DNA of 64,000 nt from Sipunculus nudus (GCA_026874595.1 CM049318.1:44992456-45056455); one strand, 5' to 3'. Positions 11,422 through 25,097 are shown, counted from the first letter of the stretch. Notes: a model not told the origin generated them from the sequence alone. Program-made: numbers and translations.

Positions 11422-12696
11422 CGATGGGATGAAAATTGCGACCTGTAGAGACTGGACAGACAAACAAACAAACAAACAAACAGACAAACAGACATCCGCG
11501 ACTGACCAACCAGCTTGCGAAAATCGAAGATTTCCGGCAAGCAATAAAGTTGTGGACTGTGCCTCCCAACATGTATGATCATAGATGGGGCCCGGAGAGG
11601 CCGTCACGCACCGCTGCACACGCCGGCCGCCCACCGTAGGGACCCTGCCGCCACTTGCGGCGACGGGCACGTGTCTTCGTGGTTTGGCGAAAAACGGCGC
11701 GAGATTTGACGAGACTAACAATGTGACCCCTGAATGTGACTGCGAGTGTCAGCCGCTATCCAGCGCTGCAAACCATGTGTCTGTAGCGTGAAAAATGACA
11801 TAATTATAGGCATTTCTTTGAATGGTCACGTGTTCTCGTTTCACGAGAAACGGTGCGAGATATGACGAGACTTGCGATTGAATGACTAAGAACTAGAGGG
11901 ATGCTGTCTAACGCCAAACACCAGACCTTTCTATCGCAAATATCAACAGAGAGAGAAGCTGGAAAACTCCGAATTTTCAGATTGTCAAGTTTTACCCCAA
12001 AATTTGGTAACCATGGTAACGGCAGCACAAAGCAACATGTGCGAAGGGATAAGCCAATGTTCCTAGTTTCAGATACGGACCCAAAAAATGGGTGTCACGT
12101 TTAATATTTTTTGAGATATTGCAGAAAAATGATATGTTACAGTGTTTCATGTACCACGCCCCCTGGTGGCTATTTCCAAAAAATGAAAAATTGATTTCGA
12201 GATATTTCTAAACAACACAAAATATGTCATTTTCAAAAGTCATAGTTTAAAAAATGCGACCTGTAAGCCATATCTAATGAAATCTCGAAAATTCTCGTTT
12301 GACGAGAAATGGGTGCGAGATTTTACGAGACTTTTACTTGTATGATAAAAAGCTTATTTAGTACTATATGATGCAAAAAACTAGGAATCTCTAGCTTTAA
12401 AAATGACAAAGTTAGAAAAATTAGGCCTTTTATTTTCGAAAATCATGAGATTTCCCCCAAAATGTGTAACCATAGAAACAGCAGATTTCAGCAACATATA
12501 CATCAGAAGAAAGGCCTTGGAATGCGATTAAAAGGAGCCATGTTTGAAGTGGCTATGACAAATAGTAATGGAGATATGAAGAAAAGAGCACTTTAGGAAC
12601 TTTTGATGACCTTGACCTTGACCTTTGACCTATATTGCCCAAAAACAATAGGCTTCTTGCATTTTTGATTCTACACAAACTGTGAAAGTTTGAAAG
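11422..12696 (+). repeat. Macrosatellite A copy 10, 1,275 bp
   Basis: Differs from the standard unit by eight single-base indels and no substitutions: seven insertions (near 11554, 11566, 11666, 12077, 12090, 12238 and 12312, mostly an extra G, C or A beside the same base) and one lost C near 12524. The net +6 explains its length. The pattern is typical of consensus error in long reads. Confidence 0.9.
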
Positions 12697-13959
12697 CGAT
12701 GGGATGAAAATTGCGACCTGTAGAGACTGGACAGACAAACAAACAAACAAACAAACAGACAAACAGACATCCGCGACTGACCAACCAGCTTGCGAAAATC
12801 GAAGATTTCCGGCAAGCAATAAAGTTGTGACTGTGCCTCCAACATGTATGATCATAGATGGGGCCCGGAGAGGCCGTCACGCACCGCTGCACACGCCGGC
12901 CGCCCACCGTAGGGACCCTGCCGCCACTTGCGGCGACGGCACGTGTCTTCGTGGTTTGGCGAAAAACGGCGCGAGATTTGACGAGACTAACAATGTGACC
13001 CCTGAATGTGACTGCGAGTGTCAGCCGCTATCCAGCGCTGCCAAACCATGTGTCTGTAGCGTGAAAAATGACATAATTATAGGCATTTCTTTGAATGGTC
13101 ACGTGTTCTCGTTTCACGAGAAACGGTGCGAGATATGACGAGACTTGCGATTGAATGACTAAGAACTAGAGGGATGCTGTCCTAACGCCAAACACCAGAC
13201 CTTAAATATCAACAGAGAGAGAAGCTGGAAAACTCCGAATTTTCAGATTGTCAAGTTTTACCCCAAAATTTGGTAACCATGGTAACGGCAGCACAAAGCA
13301 ACATGTGCGAAGGGATAAGCCAATGTTCCTAGTTTCAGATACGACCCAAAAAATGGTGTCACGTTTAATATTTTTTGAGATATTGCAGAAAAATGATATG
13401 TTACAGTGTTTCATGTACCACGCCCCCTGGTGGCTATTTCCAAAAAATGAAAAATTGATTTCGAGATATTTCTAAACAACACAAAATATGTCATTTTCAA
13501 AGTCATAGTTTAAAAAATGCGACCTGTAAGCCATATCTAATGAAATCTCGAAAATTCTCGTTTGACGAGAAATGGTGCGAGATTTTACGAGACTTTTACT
13601 TGTATGATAAAAAGCTTATTTAGTACTATATGATGCAAAAAACTAGGAATCTCTAGCTTTAAAAATGACAAAGTTAGAAAAATTAGGCCTTTTATTTTCG
13701 AAAATCATGAGATTTCCCCCAAAATGTGTAACCATAGAAACAGCAGATTTCAGCAACATATACATCAGAAGAAAGGCCTTGGAATGCCGATTAAAAGGAG
13801 CCATGTTTGAAGTGGCTATGACAAATAGTAATGGAGATATGAAGAAAAGAGCACTTTAGGAACTTTTGATGACCTTGACCTTGACCTTTGACCTATATTG
13901 CCCAAAAACAATAGGCTTCTTGCATTTTTGATTCTACACAAACTGTGAAAGTTTGAAAG
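12697..13959 (+). repeat. Macrosatellite A copy 11, 1,263 bp with 8-bp deletion
   Basis: Lacks TCTATCGC after position 13203 and has two one-base C insertions (near 13041 and 13181), net -6. The 8-bp loss is the only indel longer than 2 bp in the array and is a usable marker for this copy. Confidence 0.9.
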
Positions 13960-16900
13960 CGATGGGATGAAAATTGCGACCTGTAGAGACTGGACAGACA
14001 AACAAACAAACAAACAAACAGACAAACAGACATCCGCGACTGACCAACCAGCTTGCGAAAATCGAAGATTTCCGGCAAGCAATAAAGTTGTGACTGTGCC
14101 TCCAACATGTATGATCATAGAAGGGGCCCGGAGAGGCCGTCACGCACCGCTGCACACGCCGGCCGCCCACCGTAGGGACCCTGCCGCCACTTGCGGCGAC
14201 GGCACGTGTCTTCGTGGTTTGGCGAAAAACGGCGCGAGATTTGACGAGACTAACAATGTGACCCCTGAATGTGACTGCGAGTGTCAGCCGCTATCCAGCG
14301 CTGCAAACCATGTGTCTGTAGCGTGAAAAATGACATAATTATAGGCATTTCTTTGAATGGTCACGTGTTCTCGTTTCACGAGAAACGGTGCGAGATATGA
14401 CGAGACTTGCGATTGAATGACTAAGAACTAGAGGGATGCTGTCTAACGCCAAACACCAGACCTTTCTATCGCAAATATCAACAGAGAGAGAAGCTGGAAA
14501 ACTCCGAATTTTCAGATTGTCAAGTTTTACCCCAAAATTTGGTAACCATGGTAACGGCAGCACAAAGCAACATGTGCGAAGGGATAAGCCAATGTTCCTA
14601 GTTTCAGATACGACCCAAAAAATGGTGTCACGTTTAATATTTTTTGAGATATTGCAGAAAAATGATATGTTACAGTGTTTCATGTACCACGCCCCCTGGT
14701 GGCTATTTCCAAAAAATGAAAAATTGATTTCGAGATATTTCTAAACAACACAAAATATGTCATTTTCAAAGTCATAGTTTAAAAAATGCGACCTGTAAGC
14801 CATATCTAATGAAATCTCGAAAATTCTCGTTTGACGAGAAATGGTGCGAGATTTTACGAGACTTTTACTTGTATGATAAAAAGCTTATTTAGTACTATAT
14901 GATGCAAAAAACTAGGAATCTCTAGCTTTAAAAATGACAAAGTTAGAAAAATTAGGCCTTTTATTTTCGAAAATCATGAGATTTCCCCCAAAATGTGTAA
15001 CCATAGAAACAGCAGATTTCAGCAACATATACATCAGAAGAAAGGCCTTGGAATGCCGATTAAAAGGAGCCATGTTTGAAGTGGCTATGACAAATAGTAA
15101 TGGAGATATGAAGAAAAGAGCACTTTAGGAACTTTTGATGACCTTGACCTTGACCTTTGACCTATATTGCCCAAAAACAATAGGCTTCTTGCATTTTTGA
15201 TTCTACACAAACTGTGAAAGTTTGAAAGCGATGGGATGAAAATTGCGACCTGTAGAGACTGGACAGACAAACAAACAAACAAACAAACAGACAAACAGAC
15301 ATCCGCGACTGACCAACCAGCTTGCGAAAATCGAAGATTTCCGGCAAGCAATAAAGTTGTGACTGTGCCTCCAACATGTATGATCATAGATGGGGCCCGG
15401 AGAGGCCGTCACGCACCGCTGCACACGCCGGCCGCCCACCGTAGGGACCCTGCCGCCACTTGCGGCGACGGCACGTGTCTTCGTGGTTTGGCGAAAAACG
15501 GCGCGAGATTTGACGAGACTAACAATGTGACCCCTGAATGTGACTGCGAGTGTCAGCCGCTATCCAGCGCTGCAAACCATGTGTCTGTAGCGTGAAAAAT
15601 GACATAATTATAGGCATTTCTTTGAATGGTCACGTGTTCTCGTTTCACGAGAAACGGTGCGAGATATGACGAGACTTGCGATTGAATGACTAAGAACTAG
15701 AGGGATGCTGTCTAACGCCAAACACCAGACCTTTCTATCGCAAATATCAACAGAGAGAGAAGCTGGAAAACTCCGAATTTTCAGATTGTCAAGTTTTACC
15801 CCAAAATTTGGTAACCATGGTAACGGCAGCACAAAGCAACATGTGCGAAGGGATAAGCCAATGTTCCTAGTTTCAGATACGACCCAAAAAATGGTGTCAC
15901 GTTTAATATTTTTTGAGATATTGCAGAAAAATGATATGTTACAGTGTTTCATGTACCACGCCCCCTGGTGGCTATTTCCAAAAAATGAAAAATTGATTTC
16001 GAGATATTTCTAAACAACACAAAATATGTCATTTTCAAAGTCATAGTTTAAAAAATGCGACCTGTAAGCCATATCTAATGAAATCTCGAAAATTCTCGTT
16101 TGACGAGAAATGGTGCGAGATTTTACGAGACTTTTACTTGTATGATAAAAAGCTTATTTAGTACTATATGATGCAAAAAACTAGGAATCTCTAGCTTTAA
16201 AAATGACAAAGTTAGAAAAATTAGGCCTTTTATTTTCGAAAATCATGAGATTTCCCCCAAAATGTGTAACCATAGAAACAGCAGATTTCAGCAACATATA
16301 CATCAGAAGAAAGGCCTTGGAATGCCGATTAAAAGGAGCCATGTTTGAAGTGGCTATGACAAATAGTAATGGAGATATGAAGAAAAGAGCACTTTAGGAA
16401 CTTTTGATGACCTTGACCTTGACCTTTGACCTATATTGCCCAAAAAACAATAGGCTTCTTGCATTTTTGATTCTACACAAACTGTGAAAGTTTGAAAGCG
16501 ATGGGATGAAAATTGCGACCTGTAGAGACTGGACAGACAAACAAACAAACAAACAAACAGACAAACAGACATCCGCGACTGACCAACCAGCTTGCGAAAA
16601 TCGAAGATTTCCGGCAAGCAATAAAGTTGTGACTGTGCCTCCAACATGTATGATCATAGATGGGGCCCGGAGAGGCCGTCACGCACCGCTGCACACGCCG
16701 GCCGCCCACCGTAGGGACCCTGCCGCCACTTGCGGCGACGGCACGTGTCTTCGTGGTTTGGCGAAAAACGGCGCGAGATTTGACGAGACTAACAATGTGA
16801 CCCCTGAATGTGACTGCGAGTGTCAGCCGCTATCCAGCGCTGCAAACCATGTGTCTGTAGCGTGAAAAATGACATAATTATAGGCATTTCTTTGAATGGT

Positions 16901-17767
16901 CACGTGTTCTCGTTTCACGAGAAACGGTGCGAGATATGACGAGACTTGCGATTGAATGACTAAGAACTAGAGGGATGCTGTCTAACGCCAAACACCAGAC
17001 CTTTCTATCGCAAATATCAACAGAGAGAGAAGCTGGAAAACTCCGAATTTTCAGATTGTCAAGTTTTACCCCAAAATTTGGTAACCATGGTAACGGCAGC
17101 ACAAAGCAACATGTGCGAAGGGATAAGCCAATGTTCCTAGTTTCAGATACGACCCAAAAAATGGTGTCACGTTTAATATTTTTTGAGATATTGCAGAAAA
17201 ATGATATGTTACAGTGTTTCATGTACCACGCCCCCTGGTGGCTATTTCCAAAAAATGAAAAATTGATTTCGAGATATTTCTAAACAACACAAAATATGTC
17301 ATTTTCAAAGTCATAGTTTAAAAAATGCGACCTGTAAGCCATATCTAATGAAATCTCGAAAATTCTCGTTTGACGAGAAATGGTGCGAGATTTTACGAGA
17401 CTTTTACTTGTATGATAAAAAGCTTATTTAGTACTATATGATGCAAAAAACTAGGAATCTCTAGCTTTAAAAATGACAAAGTTAGAAAAATTAGGCCTTT
17501 TATTTTCGAAAATCATGAGATTTCCCCCAAAATGTGTAACCATAGAAACAGCAGATTTCAGCAACATATACATCAGAAGAAAGGCCTTGGAATGCCGATT
17601 AAAAGGAGCCATGTTTGAAGTGGCTATGACAAATAGTAATGGAGATATGAAGAAAAGAGCACTTTAGGAACTTTTGATGACCTTGACCTTGACCTTTGAC
17701 CTATATTGCCCAAAAACAATAGGCTTCTTGCATTTTTGATTCTACACAAACTGTGAAAGTTTGAAAG
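13960..17767 (+). repeat. Macrosatellite A copies 12-14
   Basis: Near-standard units of 1,269, 1,270 and 1,269 bp. Copy 12 has a T-to-A substitution at 14122, next to the GGGCCC palindrome. Copy 13 has an extra A in the run near 16442. Copy 14 looks standard. Confidence 0.9.
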
Positions 17768-20308
17768 CGATGGGATGAAAATTGCGACCTGTAGAGACTG
17801 GACAGACAAACAAACAAACAAACAAACAGACAAACAGACATCCGCGACTGACCAACCAGCTTGCGAAAATCGAAGATTTCCGGCAAGCAATAAAGTTGTG
17901 ACTGTGCCTCCAACATGTATGATCATAGATGGGGCCCGGAGAGGCCGTCACGCACCGCTGCACACGCCGGCCGCCCACCGTAGGGACCCTGCCGCCACTT
18001 GCGGCGACGGCACGTGTCTTCGTGGTTTGGCGAAAAACGGCGCGAGATTTGACGAGACTAACAATGTGACCCCTGAATGTGACTGCGAGTGTCAGCCGCT
18101 ATCCAGCGCTGCAAACCATGTGTCTGTAGCGTGAAAAATGACATAATTATAGGCATTTCTTTGAATGGTCACGTGTTCTCGTTTCACGAGAAACGGTGCG
18201 AGATATGACGAGACTTGCGATTGAATGACTAAGAACTAGAGGGATGCTGTCTAACGCCAAACACCAGACCTTTCTATCGCAAATATCAACAGAGAGAGAA
18301 GCTGGAAAACTCCGAATTTTCAGATTGTCAAGTTTTACCCCAAAATTTGGTAACCATGGTAACGGCAGCACAAAGCAACATGGTGCGAAGGGATAAGCCA
18401 ATGTTCCTAGTTTCAGATACGACCCAAAAAATGGTGTCACGTTTAATATTTTTTGAGATATTGCAGAAAAATGATATGTTACAGTGTTTCATGTACCACG
18501 CCCCCTGGTGGCTATTTCCAAAAAATGAAAAATGATTTCGAGATATTTCTAAACAACACAAAATATGTCATTTTCAAAGTCATAGTTTAAAAAATGCGAC
18601 CTGTAAGCCATATCTAATGAAATCTCGAAAATTCTCGTTTGACGAGAAATGGTGCGAGATTTTACGAGACTTTTACTTGTATGATAAAAAGCTTATTTAG
18701 TACTATATGATGCAAAAAACTAGGAATCTCTAGCTTTAAAAATGACAAAGTTAGAAAAATTAGGCCTTTTATTTTCGAAAATCATGGAGATTTCCCCCAA
18801 AATGTGTAACCATAGAAACAGCAGATTTCAGCAACATATACATCAGAAGAAAGGCCTTGGAATGCCGATTAAAAGGAGCCATGTTGAAGTGGCTATGACA
18901 AATAGTAATGGAGATATGAAGAAAAGAGCACTTTAGGAACTTTTGATGACCTTGACCTTGACCTTTGACCTATATTGCCCAAAAACAATAGGCTTCTTGC
19001 ATTTTTGATTCTACACAAACTGTGAAAGTTTGAAAGCGATGGGATGAAAATTGCGACCTGTAGAGACTGGACAGACAAACAAACAAACAAACAAACAGAC
19101 AAACAGACATCCGCGACTGACCAACCAGCTTGCGAAAATCGAAGATTTCCGGCAAGCAATAAAGTTTGTGACTGTGCCTCCAACATGTATGATCATAGAT
19201 GGGGCCCGGAGAGGCCCGTCACGCACCGCTGCACACGCCGGCCGCCCACCGTAGGGACCCTGCCGCCACTTGCGGCGACGGCACGTGTCTTCGTGGTTTG
19301 GCGAAAAAACGGCGCGAGATTTGACGAGACTAACAATGTGACCCCTGAATGTGACTGCGAGTGTCAGCCGCTATCCAGCGCTGCAAACCATGTGTCTGTA
19401 GCGTGAAAAATGACATAATTATAGGCATTTCTTTGAATGGTCACGTGTTCTCGTTTCACGAGAAACGGTGCGAGATATGACGAGACTTGCGATTGAATGA
19501 CTAAGAACTAGAGGGATGCTGTCTAACGCCAAACACCAGACCTTTCTATCGCAAATATCAACAGAGAGAGAAGCTGGAAACTCCGAATTTTCAGATTGTC
19601 AAGTTTTACCCCAAAATTGGTAACCATGGTAACGGCAGCACAAAGCAACATGTGCGAAAGGGATAAGCCAATGTTCCTAGTTTCAGATACGACCCAAAAA
19701 ATGGTGTCACGTTTAATATTTTTTGAGATATTGCAGAAAAATGATATGTTACAGTGTTTCATGTACCACGCCCCCTGGTGGCTATTTCCAAAAAATGAAA
19801 AATTGATTTCGAGATATTCTAAACAACACAAAATATGTCATTTTCAAAGTCATAGTTTAAAAAATGCGACCTGTAAGCCATATCTAATGAAATCTCGAAA
19901 ATTCTCGTTTGACGAGAAATGGTGCGAGATTTTACGAGACTTTTACTTGTATGATAAAAAAGCTTATTTAGTACTATATGATGCAAAAAACTAGGAATCT
20001 CTAGCTTTAAAAATGACAAAGTTAGAAAAAATTAGGCCTTTTATTTTCGAAAATCATGAGATTTCCCCCAAAATGTGTAACCATAGAAACAGCAGATTTC
20101 AGCAACATATACATCAGAAGAAAGGCCTTGGAATGCCGATTAAAAGGAGCCATGTTTGAAGTGGCTATGACAAATAGTAATGGAGATATGAAGAAAAGAG
20201 CACTTTAGGAACTTTTGATGACCTTGACCTTGACCTTTGACCTATATTGCCCAAAAACAATAGGCTTCTTGCATTTTTGATTCTACACAAACTGTGAAAG
20301 TTTGAAAG
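17768..20308 (+). repeat. Macrosatellite A copies 15-16, indel-bearing
   Basis: Copy 15 (17768-19036) has four single-base indels that cancel to 1,269 bp: extra G near 18382 and 18786, lost T near 18532 and 18884. Copy 16 (19037-20308) has nine, six gains and three losses, giving 1,272 bp. No substitution was noticed. CTCF-like cores at 18499 and 19769 are intact. Confidence 0.88.
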
Positions 20309-21578
20309 CGATGGGATGAAAATTGCGACCTGTAGAGACTGGACAGACAAACAAACAAACAAACAAACAGACAAACAGACATCCGCGACTGACCAACCAG
20401 CTTGCGAAAATCGAAGATTTCCGGCAAGCAATAAAGTTGTGACTGTGCCTCCAACATGTATGATCATAGATGGGGCCCGGAGAGGCCGTCACGCACCGCT
20501 GCACACGCCGGCCGCCCACCGTAGGGACCCTGCCGCCACTTGCGGCGACGGCACGTGTCTTCGTGGTTTGGCGAAAAACGGCGCGAGATTTGACGAGACT
20601 AACAATGTGACCCTTGAATGTGACTGCGAGTGTCAGCCGCTATCCAGCGCTGCAAACCATGTGTCTGTAGCGTGAAAAATGACATAATTATAGGCATTTC
20701 TTTGAATGGTCCGTGTTCTCGTTTCACGAGAAACGGTGCGAGATATGACGAGACTTGCGATTGAATGACTAAGAACTAGAGGGATTGCTGTCTAACGCCA
20801 AACACCAGACCTTTCTATCGCAAATATCAACAGAGAGAGAAGCTGGAAAACTCCGAATTTTCAGATTGTCAAGTTTTACCCCAAAATTTGGTAACCATGG
20901 TAACGGCAGCACAAAGCAACATGTGCGAAGGGATAAGCCAATGTTCCTAGTTTCAGATACGACCCAAAAAATGGTGTCACGGTTTAATATTTTTTGAGAT
21001 ATTGCAGAAAAATGATATGTTACAGTGTTTCATGTACCACGCCCCCTGGTGGCTATTTCCAAAAAAATGAAAATTGATTTCGAGATATTTCTAAACAACA
21101 CAAAATATGTCATTTTCAAAGTCATAGTTTAAAAATGCGACCTGTAAGCCATATCTAATGAAATCTCCGAAAATTCTCGTTTGACGAGAAATGGTGCGAG
21201 ATTTTACGAGACTTTTACTTGTATGATAAAAAGCTTATTTAGTACTATATGATGCAAAAAACTAGGAATCTCTAGCTTTAAAAATGACAAAGTTAGAAAA
21301 ATTAGGCCTTTTATTTTCGAAAATCATGAGATTTCCCCCAAATGTGTAACCATAGAAACAGCAGATTCAGCAACATTATACATCAGAAGAAAGGCCTTGG
21401 AATGCCGATTAAAAGGAGCCATGTTTGAAGTGGCTATGACAAATAGTAATGGAGATATGAAGAAAAGAGCACTTTAGGAACTTTTGATGACCTTGACCTT
21501 GACCTTTGACCTATATTGCCCAAAAACAATAGGCTTCTTGCATTTTTGATTCTACACAAACTGTGGAAAGTTTGAAAG
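20309..21578 (+). repeat. Macrosatellite A copy 17, 1,270 bp
   Basis: Carries a C-to-T change near 20614 and eleven single-base indels (six gains, five losses). One removes an A from the CACGTG element near 20711. The CTCF-like core at 21040-21052 is intact. Confidence 0.88.
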
Positions 21579-22844
21579 CGATGGGATGAAAATTGCGACC
21601 TGTAGAGGACTGGACAGGACAAACAAACAAACAAACAAACAGACAAACAGACATCCGCGACTGACCAACCAGCTTGCGAAAATCGAAGATTTCCGGCAAG
21701 CAATAAAGTTGTGACTGTGCCTCCAACATGTATGATCATAGATGGGGCCCGGAGAGGCCGTCACGCACCGCTGCACACGCCGGCCGCCCACCGTAGGGAC
21801 CCTGCCGCCACTTGCGGCGACGGCACGTGTCTTCGTGGTTTGGCGAAAACGGCGCGAGATTTGACGAGACTAACAATGTGACCCCTGAATGTGACATGCG
21901 AGTGTCAGCCGCTATCCAGCGCTGCAAACCATGTGTCTGTAGTGAAAAATGACATAATTATAGGCATTTCTTGATGGTCACGTGTTCTCGTTTCACGAGA
22001 ACGGTGCGAGATATGACGAGACTTGCGATTGAATGACTAAGAACTTAGAGGGATGCTGTCTAACGCCAAACACCAGGACCTTTCTATCGCAAATATCAAC
22101 AGAGAGAGAAGCTGGAAAACTCCGAATTTTCAGATTGTCAAGTTTTACCCCAAAATTGGTAACCATGTAACGGCAGCACAAAGCAACATGTGCGAAGGGA
22201 TAAGCCAATGTTCCTAGTTTCAGATACGACCCCAAAAAATGGTGTCACGTTTAATATTTTTGAGATATGCAGAAAAATGATATGTTACAGTGTTTCATGT
22301 ACCACGCCCCCTGGTGGCTATTTCCAAAAAATGAAAAATTGATTTCGAGGATATTCTAACAACACAAAAATATGTCATTTTTCAAAGTCATAGTTTAAAA
22401 AATGCGACCTGTAAGCCATATCTAATGAAATCTCGAAAATTCTCGTTTGACGAGAAATGGTGCGAGATTTTACGAGACTTTTACTTGTATGATAAAAAGC
22501 TTATTTAGTACTATATGATGCAAAAAACTAGGGAATCTCTAGCTTTAAAAATGACAAAGTTAGAAAATTAGGCCTTTTATTTTCGAAAATCATGAGATTT
22601 CCCCAAAATGTGTAACCATAGAAACAGCAGATTTCAGCAACATATACATCAGAAGAAAGGCCTTGGAATGCCGAATTAAAAGGAGCCATGTTTGAGTGGC
22701 TATGACAAATAGTAATGGAGATATGAAGAAAAGAGCACTTTAGGAACTTTTGATGACCTTGACCTTGACCTTTGACCCTATATTGCCCAAAAACAATAGG
22801 CTTCTTGCATTTTTGATTCTACACAAACTGTGAAAGTTTGAAAG
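21579..22844 (+). repeat. Macrosatellite A copy 18, 1,266 bp, most indels
   Basis: About 26 indel events, all of one or two bases, and no substitution: 12 bases gained and 15 lost, which accounts for the length of 1,266 bp. Affected elements include the X-box-like palindrome (a G lost near 22168) and the TGACCT cluster (an extra C near 22778). The CTCF-like core at 22305-22317 is untouched. Confidence 0.88.
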
Positions 22845-24114
22845 CGATGGGATGAAAATTGCGACCTGTAGAGACTGGACAGACAAACAAACAAACAAAC
22901 AAAACAGACAAACAGACATCCGCGACTGACCAACCAGCTTGCGAAAATCGAAGATTTCCGGCAAGCAATAAAGTTGTGACTGTGCCTCCAACATGTATGA
23001 TCATAGATGGGGCCCGGAGAGGCCGTCACGCACCGCTGCACACGCCGGCCGCCCACCCGTAGGGACCCTGCCGCCACTTGCGGCGACGGCACGTGTCTTC
23101 GTGGTTTGGCGAAAAACGGCGCGAGATTTGACGAGACTAACAATGTGACCCCTGAATGTGACTGCGAGTGTCAGCCGCTATCCAGCGCTGCAAACCATGT
23201 GTCTGTAGCGTGAAAAATGACATAATTATAGGCATTTCTTTGAATGGTCACGTGTTCTCGTTTCACGAGAAACGGTGCGAGATATGACGAGACTTGCGAT
23301 TGAATGACTAAGAACTAGAGGGATGCTGTCTAACGCCAAAACACCAGACCTTTCTATCGCAAATATCAACAGAGAGAGAAGCTGGAAAACTCCGAATTTT
23401 CAGATTGTCAAGTTTTACCCCAAAATTTGGTAACCATGGTAACGGCAGCACAAAGCAACATGTGCGAAGGGATAAGCCAATGTTCCTAGTTTCAGATACG
23501 ACCCAAAAAATGGTGTCACGTTTAATATTTTTTGAGATATTGCAGAAAAATGATATGTTACAGTGTTTCATGTACCACGCCCCCTGGTGGCTATTTCCAA
23601 AAATGAAAAATTGATTTCGAGATATTTTCTAAACAACACAAAATATGTCATTTTCAAAGTCATAGTTTAAAAAATGCGACCTGTAAGCCATATCTAATGA
23701 ATCTCGAAAATTCTCGTTTGACGAGAAATGGTGCGAGATTTTACGAGACTTTTACTTGTATGATAAAAAGCTTATTTAGTACTATATGATGCAAAAAAAC
23801 TAGGAATCTCTAGCTTTAAAAATGACAAAGTTAGAAAAAATTAGGCCTTTTATTTCGAAAATCATGAGATTTCCCCAAAATGTGTAACCATAGAAACAGC
23901 AGATTTCAGCAACATATACATCAGAAGAAAGGCCTTGGAATGCGATTAAAAGGAAGCCATGTTTGAAGTGCTATGACAAATAGTAATGGAGATATGAAGA
24001 AAAGAGCACTTTAGGAACTTTTGATGACCTTGACCTTGACCTTTTGACCTATATTGCCCAAAACAATAGGCTTCTTGCATTTTTGATTCTACACAAACTG
24101 TGAAAGTTTGAAAG
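22845..24114 (+). repeat. Macrosatellite A copy 19, 1,270 bp
   Basis: Fifteen single-base indels (eight gains, seven losses) mostly in homopolymers, no clear substitution. CTCF-like core at 23578-23590 intact; the TGACCT cluster has one extra T near 24044. Confidence 0.88.
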
Positions 24115-24597
24115 CGATGGGATGAAATTTGCGACCTGTAGAGACTGGACCAGACAAACAAACAAACAAACAAACAGACAAACAGACATCCGCGACTGAC
24201 CAACCAGCTTGCGAAAATCGAAGATTTCCGGCAAGCAATAAAGTTGTGACTGTGCCTCCAACATGTATGATCATAGATGGGGCCCGGAGAGGCCGTCACG
24301 CACCGCTGCACACGCCGGCCGCCCACCGTAGGGACCCTGCCGCCACTTGCGGCGACGGCACGTGTCTTCGTGGTTTGGCGAAAAACGGCGCGAGATTTGA
24401 CGAGGACTAACAATGTGACCCCTGAATGTGACTGCGAGTGTCAGCCGCTATCCAGCGCTGCAAACCATGTGTCTGTAGCGTGAAAAATGACATAATTATA
24501 GGCATTTCTTTGAATGGTCACGTGTTCTCGTTTCACGAGAAACGGTGCGAGATATGACGAGACTTGCGATTGAATGACTAAGAACTAGAGGGATGCT
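24115..24597 (+). repeat. Macrosatellite A copy 20, partial (483 bp)
   Basis: Covers the microsatellite, GC-rich patch and start of B1, including the hairpin, then stops at the N run before the X-box and CTCF-like sites. It shows small changes (AAATTT for AAAATT near 24126, an extra C near 24151, an extra G near 24405). The array very probably continues into the gap. Confidence 0.93.
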
Positions 24598-25097
24598 NNN
24601 NNNNNNNNNNNNNNNNNNNNNNNNNNNNNNNNNNNNNNNNNNNNNNNNNNNNNNNNNNNNNNNNNNNNNNNNNNNNNNNNNNNNNNNNNNNNNNNNNNNN
24701 NNNNNNNNNNNNNNNNNNNNNNNNNNNNNNNNNNNNNNNNNNNNNNNNNNNNNNNNNNNNNNNNNNNNNNNNNNNNNNNNNNNNNNNNNNNNNNNNNNNN
24801 NNNNNNNNNNNNNNNNNNNNNNNNNNNNNNNNNNNNNNNNNNNNNNNNNNNNNNNNNNNNNNNNNNNNNNNNNNNNNNNNNNNNNNNNNNNNNNNNNNNN
24901 NNNNNNNNNNNNNNNNNNNNNNNNNNNNNNNNNNNNNNNNNNNNNNNNNNNNNNNNNNNNNNNNNNNNNNNNNNNNNNNNNNNNNNNNNNNNNNNNNNNN
25001 NNNNNNNNNNNNNNNNNNNNNNNNNNNNNNNNNNNNNNNNNNNNNNNNNNNNNNNNNNNNNNNNNNNNNNNNNNNNNNNNNNNNNNNNNNNNNNNNN
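24598..25097. other. Assembly gap, 500 N
   Basis: Exactly 500 N, a conventional placeholder length, so the true distance is unknown. It separates macrosatellite A from satellite B; no read-through sequence joins the two families. Any open frame crossing it is an artefact of translating N. Confidence 0.99.

Larger units (their letters stand above)
1..24597 (+). repeat. Macrosatellite A array, 1,269-bp unit
   Basis: Head-to-tail array in one orientation. Taking the unit start at CGATGGGATG, copies begin at 1, 1270, 2539, 3808, 5077, 6346, 7615, 8884, 10153, 11422, 12697, 13960, 15229, 16499, 17768, 19037, 20309, 21579, 22845 and 24115, the last cut by the gap. Nine of the first ten spacings are exactly 1,269 bp and the tenth is 1,275; later ones vary from 1,263 to 1,272 because of small indels. 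The unit is divisible by three, so the same short open frames (at most 119 codons in a standard unit) recur in every copy, but none resembles a known protein and none crosses units. I do not recognise the family by name. The array extends beyond the left edge of the window. Confidence 0.98.
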
